Below, one piece after another: positions 1 through 5,488 of a DNA stretch of 11,801 nt (the stretch's first letter is position 1; every line of letters begins with the position of its first letter). The DNA comes from Bacteroidota bacterium (GTDB lineage Bacteria > Bacteroidota > Bacteroidia > Flavobacteriales > Weeksellaceae), in NCBI GenBank assembly GCA_023448955.1, contig JAEXJU010000308.1, positions 1 through 11,801 on the forward strand, read 5' to 3'. The position numbers and the translations under genes were made by a program. Below the pieces are notes generated by a model. The model had not been told where the DNA came from. It worked only from the letters and a program-made list of their open reading frames with translations, and ran no database searches.

Positions 1-92
1 GGTTTTAGGTTGAGATTTAGCATTGTGTGTTTTTTGTTAAAGATAATAAGTTTGTTTTATACTTTGATGACTGTCTTGATTTTTGGTATCCA

Positions 93-323
93 ATTATCGC
101 AAATGAAAATAAAAGTGATGAAAGTTAAAACTAAATTGATGTTATAGAAAATAACATTGCTGTAATGGAAAACAATATTGAGATAATATAAAATTGCATC
201 GAAATTATATAAAACAAGGTTGATGTAAGTGATAATAGAGTTAAGAAAAAAGAAAATGTTTATGATAGAATAGAAATCAATATCGTAATAAATGAAAATT
301 AAGTCGTTATAATGTAAAATAAA
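93..323 (+). repeat. Degenerate 21-bp (heptad-coding) tandem array 1
   Basis: Eleven consecutive 21-bp units can be laid out from position 93, for example 135-155, 156-176, 177-197 and 198-218. They are diverged but keep a frame. On the plus strand each unit reads roughly I-x-x-I-E-N-N (IDVIENN, IAVMENN, then IEII-stop-N), which is a coiled-coil-like heptad. Several units carry TAA codons, so this reading is a decayed gene. The same frame upstream, from about position 21, reads like ordinary protein (FVKDNKFVLYF, then CLDFWYP). The minus strand is open over the array (57-326) but gives only a low-complexity Y/F/I-rich peptide, which I do not accept as a gene. It is followed by a hairpin and a REP element. 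Confidence 0.55.
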
Positions 324-336
324 CATACACTAAATC

Positions 337-368
337 AAAAAGCAACAACACATTGTGGTACTGCTTTT
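337..368. terminator. REP-linked hairpin (terminator-like)
   Basis: AAAAGCA at 337-343 pairs with TGCTTTT at 362-368, and the inner ACAACACA/TTGTGGT part pairs imperfectly. A T-rich stretch follows on the plus strand. The same hairpin recurs before other REP elements in this window (2263-2293, 3108-3137, 3297-3324), so it belongs to the REP unit rather than to one gene. Confidence 0.5.
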
Positions 369-386
369 ATTTATAATTTTATAAAA

Positions 387-414
387 GCACGGATTGCAAA
401 TCCGCGCTATCGGG
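387..414 (+). repeat. REP element 1
   Basis: The REP core CGGATT-GCA-AATCCG is a 6-bp inverted repeat around a 3-nt loop, preceded by GCA and followed by CGCTATCGGG. The same word occurs at 628, 3154 and, inverted, at 2205 and 3047. Its minus strand supplies the stop codon (407-409) of the adjacent RAYT remnant. Confidence 0.85.
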
Positions 415-541
415 AATGCTTCAAAGCATTTATGATAAAATATTTTTGATTGAGGCTTTTGAAGATATCTACCCAACCAACTGTTGTGATTGTTATAAAA
501 TATGCTTTCTCAAATTCTGTGGCTTTGCATTTTGTTGACGT
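407..541 (-). pseudogene. REP-associated tyrosine transposase (RAYT) N-terminal remnant
   Basis: Read from 541 down to the TAG at 407-409, the minus strand gives a short open stretch containing KATEFEKAYFIT, then TTVGWVDIF and NQKYFIINALKH. This resembles the N-terminus of the IS200-like Y1 transposases that mobilise REP elements in Bacteroidota, which typically have Y-F-[IVL]-T-x-T-x-V-x-W-[VI]-D-[VI]-F near residue 15. No start codon is visible, and the reading runs directly into REP element 1, which ends it. The catalytic HxH and Tyr parts are absent. It is a dead fragment, but its family matches the repeats around it. The family call rests on about 30 residues. Confidence 0.6.
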
Positions 542-579
542 TTATTTGTGCTTTTATTTGCAGTAAATATAAAATGAAA

Positions 580-605
580 AAGCAATGATTAGTCTATCAT
601 TGCTT
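580..605. terminator. Bidirectional rho-independent terminator-like hairpin
   Basis: AAGCAATGAT (580-589) and ATCATTGCTT (596-605) form a perfect 10-bp stem with a 6-nt loop. It is followed by ATTTTTAATTG on the plus strand and, in the other direction, by TTTTCATTTTAT. It lies just left of REP element 2, the same position that weaker hairpins hold next to other REPs. It could stop transcription coming from the DUF2931 gene. Confidence 0.65.
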
Positions 606-627
606 ATTTTTAATTGTTTTGTATAAA

Positions 628-653
628 GCACGGATTGCAAATCCGCGCTATGG
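628..653 (+). repeat. REP element 2
   Basis: This has the same core as REP element 1 (GCACGGATTGCAAATCCGCG) followed by CTATGG. It abuts the end of the truncated DUF2931 signal-peptide remnant (stop at 655-657), so it marks that gene's breakpoint. Confidence 0.8.
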
Positions 654-654
654 A

Positions 655-774
655 TTAAAACTTATGCGCAGAGATATTGGCACCAGTCATAAGTCCTGTT
701 TCTCTTTCCTTTTCTTGCTTGTCTTTACAAGAAACCAGCCATAGACTAGCGAGAGTTAATAGTGTCTTGTGCGT
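655..774 (-). pseudogene. Truncated second copy of the DUF2931-like lipoprotein gene (signal-peptide region only)
   Basis: Directly after the stop codon of the intact DUF2931 gene, and in the same frame, the minus strand reads HKTLLTLASLWLVSCKDKQ and then diverges to ISAHKF and a stop. The intact gene reads SKTLLILISLWLVSCKDKQ and later NISAPKF. At DNA level 717-770 and about 1861-1914 differ at only a few bases. This is therefore the lipobox region of a paralogue that has lost its start and all of its mature domain, and it ends at REP element 2. I infer a former tandem pair of immunity-type lipoprotein genes, or a third lost effector module. It is not functional. Confidence 0.75.
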
Positions 775-2001
775 TTATGGGATGAAATAGTGTACTTCTT
801 TAGAATAGTCCCCACTACCAACAATTCCTGATTTGGTAATATTTGCTTTAAATCTAAATAATAAAGTTCTTTTGTTTAATCCAACCAAATATACTTTTCC
901 ATAATTCCCTGCTTTTTCTATTTCTAGTTCTAGTTTTCTATAATTTTGATAAGATTTTGTATTGGTATCAAAATAGGATCGAGTAAAAATTGAAGAAAAA
1001 TTTTTAGGAAAATTAACAAAAGTATCATAGAATATATTTTTGGTCATATCGTGCCAAGAGAATGTCATTTGTACTGGGAGTTTCTTCTTTTTAAAGTCTT
1101 TGTTGTTTGCCTTTTCTCTTTCATTAAGGAAATCAAAACCATTTATAAAAGTACCGTCTTTTGAAATGCTTTGGTATATAATATAATCAAATTGAGGGTC
1201 TGCATTATTACATATATACTGAAGATTATACTCTTTTTCATTATTTGCCCAAACTTCATAAGGAATGCCATGGTATTGCCAGTAAGTATAGTATTTGCCC
1301 CAGTTCTCAAAACTCTTAACCTTATACCTTTCATTGGCGGTATCATCATAGTGTCCTTTCAGTTGGGCTTTTATAATTTCCACTTTATCAAAATCTCCAT
1401 TGCCTCTTAGCCAGACCCTTATCCATCCCCCTGGTGCCATCCCTACAATCAGCTCGAAATAAGTACTAGCTTTTGGGGACAATTCTTCTGCACCATTATG
1501 ATCTTCTTTGCTAGAAAAAATCTCTATTTGTTTTTTCTTAATCTTTGGTAATTGTTTAGGGTGAGATTGCTCACGAAATATTGAACGTATTTTTTCTTTT
1601 GGGAGTGATACTATTCCTTCATAAATAAAATTATTTTCTCCACTAGAATAACGTATATACACATCTTCTGGGGCAGGTTTGTATTTATTTCCTGTTATAA
1701 AATTTCCAATTGTTTCTCCCCATCCAGGATCTATTCCTGTTAAAACACCTGCTGCTGCACCTGTTTTTCCAAAGTCTACGGATATGTAACTTACTGGATA
1801 AAATTTCGGTGCAGAAATATTGGCAGACCAGTTATAGAGGTCTGCCTGTTTCACTTTTTTTTCTTGCTTGTCTTTACAAGAAACCAGCCATAGACTAATG
1901 AGAATTAATAGTGTCTTGCTTAGATAATTCTGGCGTATAGAATAAACGCTGATAGGGTTGTACTGAACGGCTATTTTCATTTTCATTAAATTGAGGTTCA
2001 T
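775..2001 (-). CDS. DUF2931-like lipoprotein, probable immunity protein of a degraded effector
   Basis: The product is up to 408 aa. The lipoprotein signal has a hydrophobic stretch TLLILISLWLVSC with the lipobox Cys at residue 42, so the protein should be anchored in a membrane facing the periplasm. The region around residues 108-142 (PEDVYIRYSS, then LPKEKI) and a second half around 308-340 (LPVQMTFSWHD, then FYDTFVNFP) look like two versions of the DUF2931 pattern 'LP..l.i.w.s...fY...f.lP'. A GGWIRVWLRG segment lies at 191-200. The start is uncertain: Met codons at 2001, 1986 and 1980 are all possible, and the last gives a 401-aa protein with a signal more like a normal one. Its 5' end overlaps, in another frame, the tail of the upstream effector fragment (stop at 1895-1897), as expected for a coupled toxin-immunity pair. 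From memory, not from this window, DUF2931 proteins occur beside antibacterial effectors in Bacteroidota; the pairing here is inferred from position. Confidence 0.6.
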   Translation of the reverse strand: MNLNLMKMKIAVQYNPISVYSIRQNYLSKTLLILISLWLVSCKDKQEKKVKQADLYNWSANISAPKFYPVSYISVDFGKTGAAAGVLTGIDPGWGETIGNFITGNKYKPAPEDVYIRYSSGENNFIYEGIVSLPKEKIRSIFREQSHPKQLPKIKKKQIEIFSSKEDHNGAEELSPKASTYFELIVGMAPGGWIRVWLRGNGDFDKVEIIKAQLKGHYDDTANERYKVKSFENWGKYYTYWQYHGIPYEVWANNEKEYNLQYICNNADPQFDYIIYQSISKDGTFINGFDFLNEREKANNKDFKKKKLPVQMTFSWHDMTKNIFYDTFVNFPKNFSSIFTRSYFDTNTKSYQNYRKLELEIEKAGNYGKVYLVGLNKRTLLFRFKANITKSGIVGSGDYSKEVHYFIP

Positions 2002-2204
2002 TGGCGTAAAGCATCTTTATATGATCTATTGTATCAGACATCGCTTCATTTACATAGAGATCTGTTTTGTCTTTCGCTAATCTTCCATTGTAATTTGCCG
2101 ATAAATGTACATACTTACTATTAATAAGCCTATAGTTTTCGGGATTTAATTTGTAGATTCTTTTTTTATAATCTAAAAATAAGTCTCTATTTTCCAGCAG
2201 CTTA
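1895..2204 (-). pseudogene. C-terminal fragment of an effector, possibly Tle1-like phospholipase
   Basis: The open frame extends to 2278, but its first part is only a translated REP element (VTDCKSATSG). Real protein starts at 2204 with KLLENRDLF and runs about 100 residues, with SKYVHLSANYNG and LYVNEAMSDTIDHI, to the stop at 1895. The HLS-x-x-YN followed by VNEAM reminds me of the C-terminal ends of DUF2235/Tle1-type phospholipase effectors of Bacteroidota, but this is a weak memory-based match. The part encoding the N-terminus and catalytic core is missing, cut precisely at the inverted REP at 2205. It overlaps the DUF2931 lipoprotein start, the usual toxin-immunity arrangement, which supports 'effector tail' more strongly than the exact family. 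Confidence 0.4.
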
Positions 2205-2339
2205 CCCGATGTCGCGGATTTGCAATCCGTGACTGTATCAACATCAATTTCTGAAAATACTAAAAAGCAATAACACATTGTGCTACTGCTTTTATTTTAA
2301 TTGTTATAAAACACGAATTGCAGGTCCTCGCTATCGGGG
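2205..2339. repeat. BIME unit A: inverted REP pair with internal hairpin
   Basis: An inverted REP (2205-2233, CCCGATGTCGCGGATTTGC...) and a direct, diverged REP (2311-2339, CACGAATTGCAGGTCCTCG) flank a spacer with the hairpin AAAAGCA (2263-2269)/TGCTTTT (2287-2293). The whole unit aligns along its length with 3047-3182 and is about the same size. Its right end lies inside the 3' end of the 2331-2882 gene and its left end is the breakpoint of the effector fragment at 2204. Confidence 0.8.
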
Positions 2340-2882
2340 TTTATTTTTCCTCTCGATACAATTCTTAATTTTTTGATTGGAAATATTTATGGTGTCGTGA
2401 TGCTGATTTACTTTTAGTTGACAAACTTCATCTACACCATTATGATAATATCCAATTCTAAAGGCTTGGTCTACAACTGGAAAATCTGCAACTTTTTCTT
2501 GTTTTAAAATAATAGAATCAGAATATATTGTGTTAAATTGTTGAAAAACTTCCAATATCACATTATCTTCTAGTCCTTTACTGTATTTTAAAACAAATGG
2601 AATTTTAGTGGCTATTAATCCTGTTTTTAGTATTATAGGCTCTTTTTTTAAGTTTTCAAAATTAATTTTAAAGTACACTACACTATCGTTTTTGTGATTT
2701 TTCCAAGTCTTCGCATCGTTATCAAATTCATATTTCCCAAAGGAAGAAAAATTTATACTAAAAACAAGAGGTTTTTTTTCCTCTTGTTTTTTTACTGGCT
2801 GGTTTTTATTTTCTTTACAACCTATTAATAGTGAAAAAATTAATATTAATATATTTTTATTTTTTATTTTTACACCGCTCAT
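2331..2882 (-). CDS. Lipoprotein, probable immunity protein of the GH19-type fragment
   Basis: This is a 183-aa predicted lipoprotein. KIKNKNILILIFSLLIGC is a typical signal with the lipobox Cys at residue 22, followed by a Lys/Glu-rich linker. The mature part (about residues 40-175) is beta-rich with no family I can name. The start ATG at 2882 overlaps the last 26 bases of the upstream effector fragment (stop at 2857-2859), pointing to coupled translation of toxin and immunity protein. The last codons (Pro-Arg-stop, CCCCGATAG) come from the REP at the end of BIME unit A, so the natural C-terminus may have been replaced. A periplasm-facing lipoprotein next to a wall-degrading enzyme fits an immunity role, but that is inference from position and localisation. 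Confidence 0.6.
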   Translation of the reverse strand: MSGVKIKNKNILILIFSLLIGCKENKNQPVKKQEEKKPLVFSINFSSFGKYEFDNDAKTWKNHKNDSVVYFKINFENLKKEPIILKTGLIATKIPFVLKYSKGLEDNVILEVFQQFNTIYSDSIILKQEKVADFPVVDQAFRIGYYHNGVDEVCQLKVNQHHDTINISNQKIKNCIERKNKPR

Positions 2883-3046
2883 AATTCATTACATTTTTTA
2901 AAATATTCGTATATAATTTTCTATCATTAAATCCATTAGGAACACTTACATATCCATTAATCTCTCTAGAAACAGTCAAAACATCATCTTTATCAGCATA
3001 TTGATTTATATTACCAGTTTTTGCTCCAATATTTTTCCAAAAATAA
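2857..3046 (-). pseudogene. C-terminal fragment of a GH19-type lysozyme/chitinase effector
   Basis: About 63 codons of real protein remain. They begin at 3046 with YFWKNIGAKTG, go through NQYADKDDVLTVSREING, then VPNGFNDRKLY, and stop at 2857-2859. The order FW.., 'N.yAD.dd....t..ING', 'nG..dR..y' is the C-terminal signature of glycoside hydrolase family 19 lysozymes/chitinases. The frame continues to 3090 only as translated REP sequence (VTDCKSATSG). The catalytic Glu region is missing, cut exactly at the inverted REP at 3047. The end overlaps the following lipoprotein gene. GH19 enzymes are known as peptidoglycan-degrading effectors in other antibacterial systems, so this is read as the dead toxin of an older module. 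Confidence 0.65.
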
Positions 3047-3182
3047 CCCGATGTCGCGGATTTGCAATCCGTGACTGTACTAAACATCAATTTATCTAAA
3101 ATACTAAAAAAGCAATAACACTTTCTGTTACTGCTTTATTTTAATTATTATAAGCACGGATTGCAAATCCGCGCTATCGGGG
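3047..3182. repeat. BIME unit B: inverted REP pair with internal hairpin
   Basis: An inverted REP (3047-3075) and a direct REP (3154-3182) flank a spacer with a hairpin AAAAGCA (3108-3114)/TGCTTT (3132-3137). It is nearly the same as unit A over its full length, including the words ACATCAATTT and AATACTAAAAA in the spacer. It sits exactly where the GH19-type fragment is cut and is followed at once by the second 21-bp array. Confidence 0.85.
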
Positions 3183-3279
3183 GGATTGAGACCGGGTCTT
3201 GTTCGATCGTGACTACGCTTTGTTGAATTAAGACTGTGCTTTATTGGATGGTGACTATGTCTTGTTGGATTGTGGCTAT
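3182..3279. repeat. Degenerate 21-bp tandem array 2
   Basis: Four 21-bp units can be aligned at 3196-3216, 3217-3237, 3238-3258 and 3259-3279, with a partial unit before them. The consensus is close to GTCTTGTTGGATTGTGACTAT. On the minus strand they read as heptads of the form I-V-T-I-Q-Q-D with one stop codon, similar in pattern to the IDVIENN heptads of array 1, which read on the plus strand. As with array 1, the array is followed on the plus strand by the AAAGCA...TGCTTT hairpin and a REP element. It looks like a leftover of a coiled-coil coding sequence. Confidence 0.65.
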
Positions 3280-3296
3280 ACTCTAAAACGCAAAAC

Positions 3297-3324
3297 AAAG
3301 CAGTAACAAATATGCTACTGCTTT
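3297..3324. terminator. REP-linked hairpin (terminator-like)
   Basis: AAAGCAGTA (3297-3305) and TACTGCTTT (3316-3324) form a perfect 9-bp stem with a 10-nt loop, followed by TTAATTTTTAAAT on the plus strand. It corresponds to the hairpins beside the other REP elements. Confidence 0.6.
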
Positions 3325-3335
3325 TAATTTTTAAA

Positions 3336-3363
3336 TCACGGATTATAAATCTATGCTATCTGG
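3336..3363 (+). repeat. REP element 7 (degenerate)
   Basis: TCACGGATTATAAATCTATGCTATCTGG matches the REP consensus with several changes in and after the palindrome. It abuts the broken end of the third carrier C-terminal copy (3362-3451), so it marks that breakpoint. Confidence 0.6.
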
Positions 3364-3451
3364 TCGCCAATTACCGGCACTTCGCCGCCGTTCCAGATTC
3401 TGTCTGTGGTCATAAAAAATTGTACGGCATCTTCAAAGCCCGGTTTTACGG
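3362..3451 (-). pseudogene. Third, truncated copy of the carrier C-terminal segment
   Basis: On the minus strand this reads VKPGFEDAVQFFMTTDRIWN, then GGEVPVIGD, and then runs into REP element 7 and a stop. It matches residues 1150 to about 1179 of the 1277-aa carrier with very few changes. The start point is the same as in the other orphan copy (the VKPGF codons), and both are joined upstream to GTGCC after a terminator with a T run. It has no start codon of its own. It is the remains of the carrier segment that once preceded an older effector module, now lost to the left of the REP. Confidence 0.9.
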
Positions 3452-3454
3452 CAC

Positions 3455-3481
3455 AAAAAAACCGCAACGATAAAATTGCGG
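3455..3481 (-). terminator. Rho-independent terminator after pair 2
   Basis: The stem CCGCAA (3462-3467)/TTGCGG (3476-3481) has an 8-nt loop, and seven T follow on the minus strand (3461-3455). It lies 8 bases past the stop of the 3490-4170 gene. Its arms and the following GTGCC join match the terminator at 5464-5488, so the terminator looks like part of the module boundary. Confidence 0.85.
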
Positions 3482-3489
3482 TTGAAAAT

Positions 3490-4170
3490 TTATTTTAATT
3501 GATAGATGATTTTGTTAGATGATAAATCTTTTAAATTAAAATATTTATCCTGCCTTTCTATTAAATAAGTCTGTTTAGATTTATTAATTTCAATATGCAT
3601 ATAGTATTCTAGTTTACGCCATTTTTTAAAATAATAAGGGTCTCCACAAGTAATTCTATAACTAAAAGAGATGTCATCGCCCATACATTCTACTTTATCA
3701 TTATTCATATGGCATTTTACATTTTTTTTTGTATCATCAAAGGTATTCTCAATACTTGATATTTTAGAAAAATCAATATACCCTTTAGTTAGTCTTATTT
3801 TGTTCACATCATACATATCATTTTGGTCTTTACCGCTTTTTTTAAAAATAAGTTCTTTTTTATTGGTTTTATATACCAATGTGGAATCATTTATAAAAGT
3901 AAATTCTGCACCGTCACTTTCAATTACATTTTTTTTTACTTTTTTTAGAGGCTTATATTGAAAACCAGCGGGTTCTGTCCTCATAAAACGAGCAACCATA
4001 TTATGTTTAAACATTATCAAAACAGGCATCAATGTATTTAAATCTTCTTTCTCTAAAGAATTTTTCAAAATAGCTTCTTGAAGGTTTTTATTAACCCAAA
4101 CACCACTATTAATTTGACTAAATACAAGGTTAAATCCTATTAAAAAGAACAATCCAATTAATTTTCCCAT
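3490..4170 (-). CDS. Secreted protein, probable immunity protein to the Tae4-like amidase
   Basis: The 226-aa product has an N-terminal signal peptide (GKLIGLFFLIGFNLVFS, likely cut near residue 19-20) and no lipobox Cys, so a soluble or loosely attached periplasmic protein is predicted. I recognise no family in the mature part, which is rich in Lys and beta-type segments and carries several Cys (in KCHMN, VECMG, ITCGD). It begins 6 bases after the stop of the Tae4-like gene, which suggests one transcript and co-expression. It is followed by a terminator. Known Tae4 immunity proteins (Tai4) are periplasmic but shorter, and I see no clear Tai4 likeness. The immunity role therefore rests on position and export. 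Confidence 0.6.
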   Translation of the reverse strand: MGKLIGLFFLIGFNLVFSQINSGVWVNKNLQEAILKNSLEKEDLNTLMPVLIMFKHNMVARFMRTEPAGFQYKPLKKVKKNVIESDGAEFTFINDSTLVYKTNKKELIFKKSGKDQNDMYDVNKIRLTKGYIDFSKISSIENTFDDTKKNVKCHMNNDKVECMGDDISFSYRITCGDPYYFKKWRKLEYYMHIEINKSKQTYLIERQDKYFNLKDLSSNKIIYQLK

Positions 4171-4176
4171 ATTTTA

Positions 4177-5034
4177 TTATTTTATTTCCCAAAAAAGAAT
4201 CTTTTTAGAGTCAAACATTTGTTCATCAAATCTACTGATTAAATATTGACCATTCCAAACTTCAATATGTCTATTAGATGAAGATCTATTTTGAATACCA
4301 TTGTCGTCTTCTTCAATAAAACTTTCAAAAAACAATATTCCAGTTTTATTTAAAACGTCTTTCAATACATTTTTATTACTCATTCCATTATAGTCTATAG
4401 CTTTACCGAATAATTTTTCGTCTACAATATATTCTTTTAGATTATATGCTCCTAAAACGTGACCGTGCGAACATTTTACTTTCCCTCCAGGATTTGATTT
4501 GTTTTTTACCCCATCTAATTTTATTCCAGCCCCCATTAATGCAATACTCATTCTTATGGCACATTGATTAAAATAATTCTCTTTACAAGGCTTATTTTCA
4601 TAAGGTTTTGGATAATTAGCATAAATCTTTTCCCAAAGAGAAATTGTATTGAATTTAACGGTAAATTTATCAGATGTACTAAAAATCCCTCCACAGTTTA
4701 TACTTACCTCGTAATTATCTTCTAAGAAAAACCCATCAGAGTAGATTTTCATTTTGTCAAATTTAATTTTTATAGACGTAGTATTATTGGGTTGAATATT
4801 TGCAGTAACATCTGGAATTAAGATACTATTTGTGAGATTTTTAATATGAATAATTGCATTGGATTTATTTAATTTCTTTGCTTCAACTAAGAAATTCAAA
4901 TATATAAACTTGTCATCTTTGGAAGAAGAGCTATATTTTATACTTAAACTTACTTGTTGAGATTCTTTTTCCCTTTCCTCTTTCGCTTTTTTCATCATTT
5001 TGAATATAGGCGATGCCACTAATCTATTTGCCAT
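4177..5034 (-). CDS. Tae4-like peptidoglycan amidase effector with N-terminal delivery-type domain
   Basis: The 285-aa protein has two parts. Residues about 28-128 form a beta-rich domain (SLSIKYSSSSKDDKFIYL, later IKIKFDK) clearly shared with the muramidase effector at 6143-7201. Residues about 131-285 match Tae4, the type VI secretion amidase family that cuts peptide cross-links of peptidoglycan: NQCAIRMSIALMGAG holds the expected catalytic Cys158, and RHIEVWNG holds the expected His256. The length of this part, about 155 residues, is normal for Tae4. There is no signal peptide, as expected for a toxin exported by a dedicated machine. A charged segment (KKAKEEREKES) precedes the shared domain. 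Upstream lie a terminator-like hairpin and an orphan carrier segment; downstream is the likely immunity gene. The catalytic roles come from family knowledge; delivery through the carrier is inferred. Confidence 0.85.
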   Translation of the reverse strand: MANRLVASPIFKMMKKAKEEREKESQQVSLSIKYSSSSKDDKFIYLNFLVEAKKLNKSNAIIHIKNLTNSILIPDVTANIQPNNTTSIKIKFDKMKIYSDGFFLEDNYEVSINCGGIFSTSDKFTVKFNTISLWEKIYANYPKPYENKPCKENYFNQCAIRMSIALMGAGIKLDGVKNKSNPGGKVKCSHGHVLGAYNLKEYIVDEKLFGKAIDYNGMSNKNVLKDVLNKTGILFFESFIEEDDNGIQNRSSSNRHIEVWNGQYLISRFDEQMFDSKKILFWEIK

Positions 5035-5058
5035 TTCTTTAAAGTTTTAAGTGTTATT

Positions 5059-5088
5059 AAAAAAGCAGACGGCGTTTCCACCGCCTGC
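5059..5088 (-). terminator. Hairpin between orphan carrier segment and Tae4-like gene
   Basis: On the minus strand GCAGGCGGTG pairs with CGCCGTCTGC (two G-T pairs, GAAA loop), and six T follow. It looks like a full rho-independent terminator placed 25 bases before the ATG of the Tae4-like gene. A similar hairpin lies at the same place in module 1 (7231-7263). Either the toxin gene has its own promoter or read-through at this hairpin sets toxin level. Confidence 0.8.
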
Positions 5089-5095
5089 AAATAAA

Positions 5096-5460
5096 TTAAT
5101 CTATGTAATTAAATAAAGTACTTGTATCTCCTCCGTGTTGCATATGCGCATCAATATCTACATCAAAAGCACTTGCCGTTTCCAACTCTGCCGGATTCTC
5201 GCAATTCTCAGGATCTTTCTCCGGGAAGATTGGCAAGGCATTATCTACCTTTAATCCTGCGGAGCCTGCCTGCAAAATAGTCAGCGTAGTTGGTACTCTC
5301 GTGATCCAGTAATTCCCTTGTGGTTTGCCTTGTGGCTCACGTAATTCATCTACAATACTTAGATACATTGGGTCGCCAATCACAGGAACTTCGCCGCCGT
5401 TCCAGATCTTTCCTGTGGTCATAAAGAATTGTACGGCGTCTTCAAAGCCCGGTTTTACGG
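5096..5460 (-). pseudogene. Orphan second copy of the carrier C-terminal segment (silent cassette)
   Basis: The segment encodes VKPGFEDAVQFFMTTGKIWN, continues through LREPQGKPQGNYWITR and ends ...FDVDIDAHMQ...FNYID-stop. Up to the SAF residues it matches the carrier C-terminus (residues 1150-1248) almost perfectly (DNA 5167-5460 against 7370-7667). The last 22 residues differ from the carrier's last 29, though both keep [VI]DAxMQ and a final NY. The frame has no ATG at its head: its only upstream start is a TTG inside the terminator stem at 5471-5488. I read it as an unexpressed cassette, usable only after recombination into the full carrier gene. A small internal product from the Met in FFMTTGK cannot be excluded. 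Confidence 0.85.
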
Positions 5461-5463
5461 CAC

Positions 5464-5488
5464 AAAAAAACCGCAACTTTTGTTGCGG
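5464..5488 (-). terminator. Rho-independent terminator after pair 1
   Basis: CCGCAAC (5471-5477) pairs with GTTGCGG (5482-5488) around a 4-nt loop, and seven T follow on the minus strand (5470-5464). It closes the muramidase-immunity pair and is joined directly to the orphan carrier segment through GTGCC, as at 3452-3481. Confidence 0.9.

Noticed and set aside
57..326. Open minus-strand frame of 89 codons rich in Tyr, Phe and Ile
   Set aside because: It is the opposite-strand reading of a 21-bp repeat array in AT-rich DNA, with no start context and no recognisable domain. The periodic composition alone keeps it open.
2205..2278. N-terminal extension of the effector fragment containing VTDCKSATSG
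   Set aside because: These residues are the translated REP element. The identical peptide appears before the unrelated GH19-type fragment at 3047-3075.
3182..3279. Short-spaced repeats as a possible CRISPR array
   Set aside because: Units follow one another without unique spacers, are only 21 bp and are diverged. No cas genes are present.
3270..3473. Plus-strand open frame of 67 codons
   Set aside because: It runs across the 21-bp array, the hairpin, a REP and the antisense of the third carrier copy, so it is a shadow of repeats.
5096..5476. Orphan carrier segment as a normal 126-residue gene
   Set aside because: The only start before VKPGF is a TTG within the terminator stem, and a terminator lies just upstream. 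It is better explained as a silent cassette.
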